From Desulfobacteraceae bacterium (GTDB lineage: Bacteria > Desulfobacterota > Desulfobacteria > Desulfobacterales > Desulfobacteraceae), in NCBI GenBank assembly GCA_016743945.1, contig JADGFI010000003.1:269132-333131 (forward strand): a DNA stretch of 64,000 nt. The letters are read 5' to 3'. The first letter of the stretch is position 1. The number at the start of each line of letters is the position of its first letter. A program made the position numbers and the translations under genes. Below, in pieces: positions 9,564 through 18,939 of the stretch. The notes below the pieces were generated by a model, which was not told where the DNA came from, did not search any database, and worked only from the letters and a program-made list of their open reading frames with translations.

Positions 9564-10898
9564 ATGTTTAATGATCTCAAAAAAACCATCCACCTGTCCC
9601 TGCCCATGATTATTGGACAAATCGGCCAACTTACCATGTCGGTTGCGGACAATATCATGGTGGGCCGGGTGGGAACCGATACCCTGGCAGCCGCCGCCAT
9701 CGGCAATGCCCTGTTTAACATGGTCATGGTGGTGGGGTTTGGAATTTCCATAGCCGTCACCCCCCTGACAGCCATGGCCGCTGGTGCGGGAAGAGATAAG
9801 GACTGCGGTGTGGTGCTGCGCCAGGGCCTGATTGTGAATCTTTTGTCCGGCTTACTCCTCTGCGGGCTGATCTTTGTTGGCGCAGAATCCATCCGATTTT
9901 TGAACCAGCCGCAAACCATTGTGGCACCGGCAATGCTCTATATGAAGGTGCTGGGATTATCCATGCTCCCCCTGATGCTCTTCCAGTCCTTCCGCCAATT
10001 TGCCGAAGGCGTCAGTTTTCTGAAACCCGCCATGGTGATCACGCTTCTGGCCAACCTGGTCAATATATTTGTCAACTGGGTCTTCATATACGGAAATTGT
10101 GGGGCGCCGGCCCTGGGGCTTACCGGCGCAGGCATTGCCACCTTTTCCTCCCGGACCTTCATGGCCCTATGCCTGATGTGGATTGTCATGACAGCCCCGA
10201 ACCTAAAACGATTTGACCCCTCGCTGCGGTACCGAAAAATTAATATCCCCATGATGAAAAAATTATTAACCATAGGCATCCCAGGTGCGTTCCAATATTT
10301 TTTTGAGGTGTCTGCCTTTACGGCCTCAGCGGTGATTGTGGGGTGGATGGGAACCCAGGCCCTTGCCGCCCACCAGATCGCCCTGAACCTGGCGTCCATT
10401 TCCTTTATGGGGGCCATGGGCATCTCAGCCGCCGGCACCATCCGGGTGAGCAATGCCGTGGGCAGAAACGACCCCCGTGATGTGCGGGCTGCCGGATTTT
10501 CCGCAACCCTGGTATGCGCCGGATTCATGGCAACGGCAGGTCTTATTTTTGTCTCGTTCCGATCTTATCTGCCCTGGCTTTATGTGGCAGATATTAAGGT
10601 GGTAGAAATGTCCGCTGCCCTGCTGGTGATTGTGGCCTTTTTTCAGATATCAGACGGACTCCAGACCGTGGGTCTGGGTATTTTACGGGGCATCACAGAC
10701 ATGAAAATCCCCACTCTTATCACCCTTGTCGCCTATTGGATCATTGGCCTGCCGTCGGGCTATATCCTGGCGTTCCACTTTGGCCTGGGCATTTATGGGG
10801 TCTGGTATGGATTATTGATCAGCCTGTCAGCCTCAGCTCTTTTGATGATGATTCGTTTCCATGTCAAAACAAAAAAAAAATCGTCATCGATCATATAA
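9564..10898 (+). CDS. MATE family efflux transporter (NorM-like)
   Basis: A 444-residue integral membrane Na+/H+-coupled drug/metabolite antiporter of the multidrug and toxic compound extrusion family. It shows the NorM-type N-terminus, with LSLPMIIGQIGQ and then SVADNIMVGRVG, and about twelve hydrophobic segments in two halves. The second half begins around LTIGIPGAFQYFFEVSAF. The ATG at 9564 is preferred over the upstream in-frame ATG at 9507, because AAGGGGA lies 13 bases upstream and the extra residues would be charged and unlike the family. It stands alone, divergent from the macroglobulin gene and convergent with the sensor kinase. Substrate cannot be predicted. Confidence 0.93.
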   Translation: MFNDLKKTIHLSLPMIIGQIGQLTMSVADNIMVGRVGTDTLAAAAIGNALFNMVMVVGFGISIAVTPLTAMAAGAGRDKDCGVVLRQGLIVNLLSGLLLCGLIFVGAESIRFLNQPQTIVAPAMLYMKVLGLSMLPLMLFQSFRQFAEGVSFLKPAMVITLLANLVNIFVNWVFIYGNCGAPALGLTGAGIATFSSRTFMALCLMWIVMTAPNLKRFDPSLRYRKINIPMMKKLLTIGIPGAFQYFFEVSAFTASAVIVGWMGTQALAAHQIALNLASISFMGAMGISAAGTIRVSNAVGRNDPRDVRAAGFSATLVCAGFMATAGLIFVSFRSYLPWLYVADIKVVEMSAALLVIVAFFQISDGLQTVGLGILRGITDMKIPTLITLVAYWIIGLPSGYILAFHFGLGIYGVWYGLLISLSASALLMMIRFHVKTKKKSSSII

Positions 10899-10977
10899 AA
10901 GCCCTGGGATCTCATGGATGCGGTAAAAGCATGGCACAGATCATTTATCTTAAGCCTTTCTGAAATCCGAAACATCT

Positions 10978-13008
10978 TTAACTCTTTTTAATCGCCGGTT
11001 TACCCAGCAATTGACAAATTTTCTGGGCAAGTATTTTGGTTTGAATCGGCTTAATTAAAAAGCCCTTGATACCAAGAGAGACCGCCTTCTCTTCAGACAT
11101 AATTTTGCTAAAGCCTGTGCAGAGCAATACAGGGATGTCAGAACGAATGCGTACCATTTCAGCCGCCAGTCTGTCTCCGGGCATATCTGGCATTGCCATA
11201 TCCGTGATCACCAGATCAAATGCACCAGGAGTTTTACGGAAAGTTTCAAGGGCTTCAGTGCTGCTGGTATGGGGAATGACCCGGTATCCCAAACTCTCTA
11301 ACATTTCTGTTTGTATTGTAACAATCGCTTCTTCATCATCCACAATCAGGATGCTTCCCGTGCCCCGCGGGACTGAGGTTATCTCCTGAAAATTTTCCTC
11401 TTTTAAAACACTTTTTTCCACATGAAAATAAACATTAAATTGGGTTCCCCTGCCGGGTTTGCTATCTGTCAGAATAATACCATTCATGTCTGCAACGATG
11501 CCGTGCACAACAGCCAATCCCATTCCAGTGCCCTTGCCTTTTTCCTTGGTCGTAAAAAACGGATCAAAAATTTTACCGGCCAATTCCTTGTCCATCCCGA
11601 TACCGGTATCTTCTACGGTCAGGCAGGCGTAGACGCCGGGTTCCATACCGGAAAGAATTGCTTTCGTCGCACAAAATTCGATCTCTTTCAGGCTTATGCT
11701 TAATTCCCCGCCGCTTTCTTCCATGGCATGGGAGGCATTGGTGGTAAGATTCATTACGATTTGATGAATTTGTATCGGATCGGCTTTGACACTTCCGCAA
11801 TCAGGACGGATATCCTGCATAATTTTTATTGTTGTGGGGATTGTAGACCGGATGAATTTGAGCACTTCCTTGATAATGGGTTGCAGCTTCATGGCATTGC
11901 GTTGTGATCTATCCTGGCGGGAAAAAGCAAGAATCTGTTTTACCAGATCTCTGGCCCTGATGGCACCCCCATAAATTTTTTTTAATCGGTCGTGTTCAGG
12001 GCTGCCTTCAGGTAAATCCTGCAGCAATATTTCCGTATGCCCCAGGACGGGAAACAAAATATTATTAAAATCATGGGCAATACCACCTGCCAGGGTACCG
12101 ATCGCTTCCATCTTCTGCGCTTGCTGAAGATGTCTCTCAAGTCGCTTTTGTTCGGTAAGATCCAATAAAAAGCCGCGGATATGCTTTAAATTGTCTTCAT
12201 CGTCAAACACGCCTGAAGCATTTTCAATGAGATAAATGGAAGTTCCGTCGATCTTCTTTAAATTGGGTTCATATCCAGTGATCCGTTTTTCTTTTTTAAG
12301 CCGGGTTAAAAACTTATCCCTCCCATCCGAATCTACAAAAAAATTATGAATCGGTGTATCCAATGCCTGCTGAGTGGTCTTAAATCCGAAAATCCGCTCA
12401 TACTCCCGATTACATGCGATCAGTTTTCCTTTTGGGCTTGAGATATAAGTCCCTGAAATATTTTCTTCGAAATACTCCCGGTACCGCTCTTCACTTCTCC
12501 TTAGTTCTTCTTCAGTCCGCTTCCTTTCGGTGATGTCCCTGCCCAGACCAAAAAAATAGTTGAATTCACCTTTTTCGGTAAAGACAGATCTTCCATGCCA
12601 TTCAACTAACACTTCTTTTTGATCCCTGGTAAGGATATAATTTTCATTTAAGGTCGGTTTGTTAGATTTAATAAGTCGATCAAATATCACGGACAGTTCC
12701 CCATGGTATTTTTCCGGGATAAACGTTGTCATACAATCTTTTCCAACAACTTCATCGTGTTTGTATCCAAGGGCATTGAGCATCGTGTCATTTGCCATCA
12801 AAATTTTGCCCTGGGCGCTGACTGCAACATAAAAGAAAGGGGCTGTCTGGAGCAGAGTCTGACTAAAATTCCCTATTTCCTGAAACTTTTTTTTAGCTTT
12901 TTTGTGCTCGGATTCCCTTTGCTCCAACGCCTGAATTCTTTTTTCTAATTCTTCATAGCTCGGTTTCCCATGCCTATAAAAAAAATCTTTTTGGTCGTTA
13001 TAACTCAA
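10978..13008 (-). CDS. PAS-PAS hybrid sensor histidine kinase with C-terminal receiver
   Basis: A 676-residue soluble signalling protein with no membrane segment. A short coiled coil (residues ~18-45) is followed by PAS domain 1 (~48-165, ending GLGRDITERKR), PAS domain 2 (~175-290), and a HisKA domain with phospho-acceptor His312 in GGIAHDFNNIL. A HATPase domain follows (N box around Asn420, EDTGIGMD, GKGTGMGLAVV). A receiver (~552-670) has Asp603 as phospho-acceptor and Lys653. The layout is that of cytosolic redox/ligand-sensing hybrid kinases. It has no adjacent response regulator or output gene, so its target is unknown. It is separated by 230 bases from the racemase gene upstream. Confidence 0.92.
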   Translation of the reverse strand: MSYNDQKDFFYRHGKPSYEELEKRIQALEQRESEHKKAKKKFQEIGNFSQTLLQTAPFFYVAVSAQGKILMANDTMLNALGYKHDEVVGKDCMTTFIPEKYHGELSVIFDRLIKSNKPTLNENYILTRDQKEVLVEWHGRSVFTEKGEFNYFFGLGRDITERKRTEEELRRSEERYREYFEENISGTYISSPKGKLIACNREYERIFGFKTTQQALDTPIHNFFVDSDGRDKFLTRLKKEKRITGYEPNLKKIDGTSIYLIENASGVFDDEDNLKHIRGFLLDLTEQKRLERHLQQAQKMEAIGTLAGGIAHDFNNILFPVLGHTEILLQDLPEGSPEHDRLKKIYGGAIRARDLVKQILAFSRQDRSQRNAMKLQPIIKEVLKFIRSTIPTTIKIMQDIRPDCGSVKADPIQIHQIVMNLTTNASHAMEESGGELSISLKEIEFCATKAILSGMEPGVYACLTVEDTGIGMDKELAGKIFDPFFTTKEKGKGTGMGLAVVHGIVADMNGIILTDSKPGRGTQFNVYFHVEKSVLKEENFQEITSVPRGTGSILIVDDEEAIVTIQTEMLESLGYRVIPHTSSTEALETFRKTPGAFDLVITDMAMPDMPGDRLAAEMVRIRSDIPVLLCTGFSKIMSEEKAVSLGIKGFLIKPIQTKILAQKICQLLGKPAIKKS

Positions 13009-13238
13009 TTTTCAACCCCCACCTGATTACAGCCAATTACCAACTCTTAAAAAGACCAGAACTCTATAAATCGTCCAGTCAGTTTCAATTCAAAGCAACC
13101 TACATTATGTTCTACCTCAAATCAAACTAAATTTTGGGAACAAAAGAACCCCGCAGGCACAAGTTTCACCGCTTTGTGAATTGGCAAAACCTTCCCGTCA
13201 GGGAGCCTCCAGCCTTTCAAATACGAATTTAAGATTGG

Positions 13239-14033
13239 TCAAAACAGGTCTTCTTTGACGTCACAGTTTCTCAGCATTTCAATCGTTAATGGCTCTTTTA
13301 ATAGATTCGCCCAGGTCGACATTTCCTGTTCTAGTATCGGATAACGGGAGACCATTTTCATTTTGATGGGGCCGGATTCTTTGATCTGCTCACAGGCAGT
13401 GTGTGCCATACTAAGATTTGGGTCCACTATTTTTGAATGCCCAAAGGCATCTGAACGAATACCAAAGTGTGTACAACCTAACAGGTACCACGAGTTTTTA
13501 TTTGCCTGCCCGGTAAATACCGCTGTTTTTTTTTCCACTTGATTTTGACTGGAAATAGCGGTTTGCAAACCTGGGCACGCGATTTGACGAACACAATTTT
13601 TTGGCCAGCCAATGGCGGTCAGACGGTTTTTATAGGTATTTTCACTGATGGTTGTTTCGGTGCCAAAGACAGTAATCATCTCATTTAGGGATAGGGTTCT
13701 TTGTATTAACTCAACTGCGATATCAACGATACTTTTAACAGCAATCAAGCTTTTTTTAACAAAGGTTGTGTCCGAAATCAAAACAGATAAGGTATTACAA
13801 GCGACCAAAATTTCATCGGGCGCACAAAATGTTTCAATCCCGTAAAGTGCCCGGTCGAACATTTCAACTTTTTCTTCACGTCGGACAATGGCATTGTAGC
13901 CGTAATCATCGGCATAACAGGAGTTAAAATAGATAATTGAGGCTCCCTTATCCTGCTTTTGCAATTGTTTTACCAGGTCAGCGCAAACAGACAATCCTCC
14001 CAAACCCGAATCGGTAACACATATTTTTTTCAT
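13239..14033 (-). CDS. Asp/Glu racemase family protein (glutamate-racemase-like)
   Basis: A 264-residue cofactor-independent amino-acid racemase homologue. It opens MKKICVTDSGLGGLSV, matching the DSGxGGL loop of glutamate racemase. The two catalytic cysteines are present: Cys79 in ACNTLS and Cys187 in LLGCTHFG. The start at 14033 is chosen because the longer in-frame version adds 26 residues before the conserved N-terminus. Last gene of the long leftward dipeptide/D-amino-acid operon, 23 bases after the D-aminoacylase stop. A paralogue lies at 61481-62389. It is probably not the housekeeping MurI, since both copies sit in catabolic or transport clusters. The substrate is likely an acidic amino acid or a derivative of one, by inference. 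Confidence 0.85.
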   Translation of the reverse strand: MKKICVTDSGLGGLSVCADLVKQLQKQDKGASIIYFNSCYADDYGYNAIVRREEKVEMFDRALYGIETFCAPDEILVACNTLSVLISDTTFVKKSLIAVKSIVDIAVELIQRTLSLNEMITVFGTETTISENTYKNRLTAIGWPKNCVRQIACPGLQTAISSQNQVEKKTAVFTGQANKNSWYLLGCTHFGIRSDAFGHSKIVDPNLSMAHTACEQIKESGPIKMKMVSRYPILEQEMSTWANLLKEPLTIEMLRNCDVKEDLF

Positions 14034-14056
14034 AGGTTTCTGGCTCTCTATCGGCT

Positions 14057-15616
14057 TTACAATGCGATACCGGGTAACTTGCCGGTATGATCGCCTTTGC
14101 TGATGACACACTCACCATTTACCAGGACATATTCGATTCCATCGGGATATAAATGGGGATCTGAAAAAGTAGCACGGTCCCGGATGGTTTCAAGGTTAAA
14201 AATGGTAATATCAGCACATTTGCCGGCAAGAATCTGCCCCCGGTCCGTCAGGCCCAACCGTTGTGCGGGCAGGGAGGTCATTTTCCGGACAGCCTCTTCC
14301 AGAGACAACACCTTTTCTTGCTTTACATATTTTTTGATGATTCTGGGAAATGTCCCATAATTTCTTGGATGCGGCTTGCCTTTATGCAGCACACCATAAT
14401 CTGCCAGGGCCTGCCCATCGGACCCGAACATTATTTTGGGGTGACGCATCACCGTACACACATCTTTTTCCGACATGGCAAAACTGACAATATTGACATT
14501 TGTATTTTCCTGGATAAGTAAATCAAAAACAGCGGTTAAAATATCTGTTTTAAGGGAAGCTGCCAGCGCCATCAGGTTCATACCCTCAAACTCCGGGTTA
14601 TTTTCACAACAAGACAGATAGGTATTCTCAAAATAATCCGGTCTGACAGTGATCTCATCTTTCAATCTGTCTCGTATCAGGTTGCTTTTGAGCCGCTTTA
14701 AGATATCCGGCACAGATCCCGCAAGCATCCAATAGGGCAATATGGAGGTAAGACCGGTGCTGGAGGCGGTGTATGGATATTGATCTGCGGTGACATCAAG
14801 GCCGGATTCATTGGCTTCATCCATCAATGCAAGGGTTTGTGTGACCTTCCCCCAATTGCTTTCTCCCGTTGCTTTATGATGGGAAATATGAACGGATACA
14901 CCGGTCTCTTTTCCAATGGACAAGGTCTCTTTTACCGCCTCAATCAACTCGTTCCCCTCACTTCTCATGTGGGAAGCATACAGCCCTTTTTTTTCACTGA
15001 CAACCTGCGCCAATTCGACCAGTTCCCGGCGTGTCGCATAGCAACCCGGCGCGTAAATCAACCCTGAAGACAGTCCCCTTGCCCCCTCGTCCATGGCCTG
15101 AATAATCAGCTCTTTCATCCGCGCCATCTCGGTTGGATCCGGCGCCCGTTCTTCATACCCCATCACAGCGGCACGAATGGTATTGTGCCCGATCAGCGGG
15201 ACAATATTCACAGCAACTCCCTGTTGTTTAATACGGGATAAATAGTCCTTCATACTCAACCAGTCCCACTGAATCTTGTACCCGTCAATCTGGGTTTTCT
15301 CCTTGATCAGGTCCCGTTTTTCTCTTAATACCGGTGCTGCGGAATCACCACAGTTCCCAATTACTTCGGTTGTGATCCCCTGTCTGATTTTACTTTCGGC
15401 ACGCGGATTGGCCAACAGGGAAAAATCAGAATGGGAATGAAAATCAATAAATCCCGGACAGACACAATATCCTGTGGCATCAATGATGTTTTCAGAGGCC
15501 TCATCAATCTCACCAATCCTGGCAATTTGACCTTTTAAAATTCCAATATCGGCCGTATAGATCGGATTTGCGTTTCCATCTATGATTTTACCATTTTTTA
15601 TAATCAGATCGAACAC
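14057..15616 (-). CDS. N-acyl-D-amino-acid deacylase (D-aminoacylase)
   Basis: Zinc amidohydrolase of about 519 residues that releases D-amino acids from N-acyl-D-amino acids or N-terminal D-residues. Visible family motifs are the metal-binding HSHSD (His60, His62), the metal-bridging cysteine in VIGNCG (Cys89), and DQYPYTASSTGL. The C-terminal beta domain typical of urease-like amidohydrolases is also present, with GQILAGKCADITIF. A GTG at 15616 is preferred as start because AGGAGAAAAAGG lies directly upstream and the product then begins VFDLIIKNGKI, the normal family N-terminus. An upstream ATG at 15637 would include the ribosome-binding site itself. It lies between the M20 peptidase and the racemase in the same operon. 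Confidence 0.92.
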   Translation of the reverse strand: MFDLIIKNGKIIDGNANPIYTADIGILKGQIARIGEIDEASENIIDATGYCVCPGFIDFHSHSDFSLLANPRAESKIRQGITTEVIGNCGDSAAPVLREKRDLIKEKTQIDGYKIQWDWLSMKDYLSRIKQQGVAVNIVPLIGHNTIRAAVMGYEERAPDPTEMARMKELIIQAMDEGARGLSSGLIYAPGCYATRRELVELAQVVSEKKGLYASHMRSEGNELIEAVKETLSIGKETGVSVHISHHKATGESNWGKVTQTLALMDEANESGLDVTADQYPYTASSTGLTSILPYWMLAGSVPDILKRLKSNLIRDRLKDEITVRPDYFENTYLSCCENNPEFEGMNLMALAASLKTDILTAVFDLLIQENTNVNIVSFAMSEKDVCTVMRHPKIMFGSDGQALADYGVLHKGKPHPRNYGTFPRIIKKYVKQEKVLSLEEAVRKMTSLPAQRLGLTDRGQILAGKCADITIFNLETIRDRATFSDPHLYPDGIEYVLVNGECVISKGDHTGKLPGIAL

Positions 15617-15690
15617 CCTTTTTCTCCTGATACTCATTGGTTTTTTTTAAGCCTGTCGGTAAACACCCATACCGTTGCAGGGGAAGATAA

Positions 15691-16860
15691 TCAGCTTAAA
15701 TATTGGCACACCGCTTCCACGAATATCTTTACCCCGATCTCCAATACCCCTTCGTCCAGATCAAAGCGGTCTGAATGCAAAGGATGAATGATCCCTTTTT
15801 CTTCATTTCTGCAGCCCAGCATAATCATGGCGCTGGGACGCGCCAATGCAAAAAATGCGAAATCCTCTGCACCCGTGGAAGGCTTCAGGTATTTAATATT
15901 TTCAACACCCAGCACCTGGACGCCAATCTCATACAAAAATTTAGCAACTTCGGTGTCATTGATACAGGGGGGATACCCCTCCTTAACGGTTAAGGTACAA
16001 CTGACCCCGAAGCTTACTTCGAGCCCTTTTACAATGTCTTGCAGCCGTTTAATTAAAAATTTGCGGACCGAAGGTCTCAGCGCCCGGATACCACCAGCCA
16101 ATTCCGCCTGCCAGGGGATCACATTGCCGGCTTCTCCTGCTGCAAATTTCCCCACATGCACCACACCGGTTTCCAAAGGATCCACATTCCGTGCCACGAG
16201 GGTCTGCAGGGTTGATACAAAATAAGAACCGGCAACAATGGGATCAATGGCTTCGTGGGGGCGTCCGCCATGTCCTCCTTTCCCTTTTATGATCAAATGG
16301 AACGGATCCGTAGACGCATGACTTTGGGAATGAAACACGCCGGCTGTTTTTACCGGTAAATTCGGCTGGAGATGACAGGCCAGTATGCGATCCACATGGG
16401 GATCCGCCAGCACCCCGCGTTTTATCATCACATCGGCACCTCCGTCCCCCTCCTCGGCCGGCTGAAAAATAAATTTGATATTTCCCTTTAATTTTTTGAT
16501 CCGTCCGGATTCAACAAGATATTTCGCAACACCGAGCATAATGGTGGTGTGGGCATCATGGCCACAGGCATGCATCATACCCGGGTTTTTCGATTTAAAG
16601 GGAACGGAGGTTTGCTCCTCAATGGGAAGTGCATCTATATCCGCCCGCAAAGCAATGGTTTTGCCGGGTTTTCCTCCACGAATCAGGCCGACAACACCGG
16701 TCATATCTTCATACCCGTAATGTTCAATTCCCATTTCAGATAGCAGTTGTTTAATTTGCCGGGTTGTTTTAACTTCCTGAAACATAATTTCGGGATATTG
16801 ATGGAATTGACGCCGAACATCCATCAACCACTGACCAAACGATTTATCAAAATCAATCAT
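15691..16860 (-). CDS. M20 family metallopeptidase / amidohydrolase (hippurate hydrolase-like)
   Basis: A 389-residue cytosolic dizinc amidohydrolase of the M20D group, which deacylates N-acyl amino acids or cleaves small peptides. Motifs include RRQFHQYPE at the N-terminus, LRADIDALPI, the metal site MHACGHDAHT, FQPAEEGDGGAD, the dimerisation-domain GKGGHGGRPHEAIDP, and STGAEDFAFF. Full family length. It starts 39 bases after the serine-hydrolase stop within the dipeptide operon. Here it probably processes imported peptides or acyl amino acids; the exact substrate is not readable from sequence. Confidence 0.93.
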   Translation of the reverse strand: MIDFDKSFGQWLMDVRRQFHQYPEIMFQEVKTTRQIKQLLSEMGIEHYGYEDMTGVVGLIRGGKPGKTIALRADIDALPIEEQTSVPFKSKNPGMMHACGHDAHTTIMLGVAKYLVESGRIKKLKGNIKFIFQPAEEGDGGADVMIKRGVLADPHVDRILACHLQPNLPVKTAGVFHSQSHASTDPFHLIIKGKGGHGGRPHEAIDPIVAGSYFVSTLQTLVARNVDPLETGVVHVGKFAAGEAGNVIPWQAELAGGIRALRPSVRKFLIKRLQDIVKGLEVSFGVSCTLTVKEGYPPCINDTEVAKFLYEIGVQVLGVENIKYLKPSTGAEDFAFFALARPSAMIMLGCRNEEKGIIHPLHSDRFDLDEGVLEIGVKIFVEAVCQYLS

Positions 16861-16899
16861 GAATTATCCTTTTCATTACCTTCTTTTTTAACCAAAATC

Positions 16900-17793
16900 T
16901 CATGCAACAGGGTCTAAAAGAAATCGACCCAGGGTTGGTAAAAATTGCATACTTGTGGCACATACGCTTCCCTTGGAAAAGACAGCGATTGTAATGGCCT
17001 GTCCCCGGGGGCCTTCCACATACACAAGATCGTTCCGGGTAACACTGGTTAACCCGGCTTTTGACCATACCTTAAAATGATCCGGAACCGCTTGTGCTAT
17101 ATATCCTCGTACCTGATCCACCTCCCCTTTTTCAAGGGGTCTTGGGTCGCGTTCCCACTCCCGGGAAAGCAGTCCCATCATCTGAGCGGAATAGGCAGGG
17201 TCAATCATTTGCCCCGCCGCAATCCCATGCATCAATGTGGCCGCCGCAAGAGGGGTCAAACTGTTTGAACCGTAAAGATCCCGTGCCGTCTGCTCCCGGC
17301 CGTAGGGGCTCTCTTCAAAGGTGCTGTGACACACTTTAATCGGGTCAAATTCCGGCCAGCTATAGCCGTCAAAATAACGTTGAACCCAGGACCGTTTTTC
17401 CCACCATGCTTCCATTTCAGATTGAGATAAGACGGCACCGCCATGGGTACCTGTAATGCGATCCAAAACATAACTTGTGGCATCATTGCTGGAAATCTTG
17501 ATCATATTTTCCAGGGCCCGTTCATCTTCTGTGTCCAGTATAATGTTTTTTTCTTTTACCTGTTCCAGGAAGGCAACCATGAAAAATGCTTTTACGACAC
17601 TGGCCGGATAAAAGGGTGCCTGGGCGCGGTACCCGTAAATTTTTCCATCTGTAAACCGATCCGGATTTGCTTTTGGCGGTGTATCGTACCGTCGGTAAAT
17701 GAAACCAAAATCCAGGGGGTTGATGCCTCCCTTAAAGTGCTCAACTATTTTTGCCGCAATGTCATCGGCGGGTAATATTTTTAATGGGGTCAT
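16900..17793 (-). CDS. Class-A beta-lactamase-fold serine hydrolase
   Basis: A 297-residue protein of the penicillin-recognising fold without a signal peptide, so probably cytosolic. The nucleophile motif is Ser65-Val-Val-Lys68 in YPASVVKAFF. A SxN-type element appears as ISSNDATS, and the KTG box is represented by SKAGLT. This pattern belongs to the beta-lactamase2/serine-hydrolase group rather than to exported resistance enzymes. The start ATG follows GGAAAAAA and lies eight bases after a 38-residue reading frame. Its place beside a dipeptide transporter, D-aminoacylase and racemase suggests an amidase or esterase acting on imported D-residue peptides (inference). Antibiotic resistance is unlikely given the missing export signal. 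Confidence 0.85.
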   Translation of the reverse strand: MTPLKILPADDIAAKIVEHFKGGINPLDFGFIYRRYDTPPKANPDRFTDGKIYGYRAQAPFYPASVVKAFFMVAFLEQVKEKNIILDTEDERALENMIKISSNDATSYVLDRITGTHGGAVLSQSEMEAWWEKRSWVQRYFDGYSWPEFDPIKVCHSTFEESPYGREQTARDLYGSNSLTPLAAATLMHGIAAGQMIDPAYSAQMMGLLSREWERDPRPLEKGEVDQVRGYIAQAVPDHFKVWSKAGLTSVTRNDLVYVEGPRGQAITIAVFSKGSVCATSMQFLPTLGRFLLDPVA

Positions 17794-17801
17794 TTTTTTC
17801 C

Positions 17802-17918
17802 TTAATCGTCTTTTCGGATCAAACCGAATCTCTGATCTATTATCAGTTCAAGTTCAAGTTCAGACGCTCCTTTCAAAGTGTCTAAAAATTGTTTCCATGA
17901 TAATTTGCTGTTAGACAT
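17802..17918 (-). CDS. Small protein, 38 residues, in the dipeptide operon
   Basis: A short frame beginning MSNSKLSWKQFLDTLKG and ending FGLIRKDD, with an acidic amphipathic middle (SELELELIID). It has AAGGT eight bases upstream of its ATG. It sits ten bases after the OppF stop and eight bases before the serine-hydrolase start, so it fits tightly into the operon. No signal peptide or membrane segment is present. I do not recognise a family. It could be a small partner of a neighbouring enzyme or simply a translational bridge. Confidence 0.55.
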   Translation of the reverse strand: MSNSKLSWKQFLDTLKGASELELELIIDQRFGLIRKDD

Positions 17919-17928
17919 ATATGATACC

Positions 17929-18939
17929 TTAAATATCCGACCGATTTCCGGCCTGGCTTAAAAGGTGGCAGCGCGCCTGATGGTCATTGCCCACCTGTGT
18001 AAATTCCGGGATTTTATTTTCCCGGCATATCGCCCCAGGGCTTTCCTTACAGCGGGGATGAAAAGGGCAGCCTCTAGGCGGTGTCAATGCCGAAGGCGTT
18101 TCACCTGTCATCCGTGTTTCAAGGGAGGTGGGGTTCAATGGATCGGGGATGGCGGCTATCAATGCATTGGTATAGGGGTGGGAAGGAGATGTAAAAATGG
18201 ATTTCCAGTTTCCTTCCTCAACAATATGACCCAGGTACATAACCGCAATCCGGTCACTCATGTGCTCCACCACACCCAGGTCATGGGATATCATCAAGAG
18301 TGCAATACCCAAATCCTCTTTAAGATCCAGCAGAAGGTTAATGATCTGGGCCCGGATGGAGACATCCAGGGCTGAAACAGGCTCATCACAGATCACCAGC
18401 TTGGGGTTTAAAATAAGCGCCCGGGCAATGCAGATTCTCTGACGCTGGCCCCCGGAGAATTCATGGGCATAGCGGTGGGAAAAATCCGGTTTTAAACCGA
18501 CTTTTAAAAGCATTTCAGCCACCCGGGCATCCCTTTTTTCCTTGTCTTTGACACCATGCAGTTTTAAAGGGTTAGACAGTGTCTGATAAATGGTTTGACG
18601 GGGATTAAGGGACGCAAAGGGATCCTGGAAAACCATCTGTACGGACCGGGCCTGGGCCATACGATCCTGTTTTATGGTGGTCACAACATCACCGCCATCC
18701 AGGTAAATACTGCCTTTGGTGATGGGAACCAGTCCTAAAATGGCCTGGGCCAATGTTGATTTCCCGCAGCCCGATTCCCCCACAAGCCCGAGGCATTCTC
18801 CGGCTTGAATAGTAAGGTTGACCCCGTCAACGGCCTTTAAGGGCCGTGACCCGAACCCGCTTTTATTCCTTATGGAATAATGAACGGCAAGTTCCTTGAT
18901 CTGCAAAAGGGATTTTTTTTCAACCAATACATTACCCAT
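17929..18939 (-). CDS. oppF: Oligo/dipeptide ABC transporter ATP-binding protein (OppF/DppF)
   Basis: A 336-residue ATPase subunit powering peptide import. Walker A is GESGCGKST, the Q-loop region is QDPFASLNPR, the signature is FSGGQRQR, and Walker B is LVICDEPVSALD followed by the switch ISHDLGVV. The C-terminal oligopeptide domain carries the cysteine cluster CPFHPRC...C...C seen in OppD/OppF proteins. It overlaps the end of the OppD gene by eight bases. The N-terminal insertion NKSGFGSRPLKAV is normal for OppF rather than OppD. Pairs with the 18932-19912 product. Confidence 0.95.
   Translation of the reverse strand: MGNVLVEKKSLLQIKELAVHYSIRNKSGFGSRPLKAVDGVNLTIQAGECLGLVGESGCGKSTLAQAILGLVPITKGSIYLDGGDVVTTIKQDRMAQARSVQMVFQDPFASLNPRQTIYQTLSNPLKLHGVKDKEKRDARVAEMLLKVGLKPDFSHRYAHEFSGGQRQRICIARALILNPKLVICDEPVSALDVSIRAQIINLLLDLKEDLGIALLMISHDLGVVEHMSDRIAVMYLGHIVEEGNWKSIFTSPSHPYTNALIAAIPDPLNPTSLETRMTGETPSALTPPRGCPFHPRCKESPGAICRENKIPEFTQVGNDHQARCHLLSQAGNRSDI

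Noticed and set aside
13020..13238. Possible riboswitch or terminator between the kinase and the racemase
   Set aside because: Only a short TCCC/GGGA hairpin is visible and no conserved riboswitch core could be matched.
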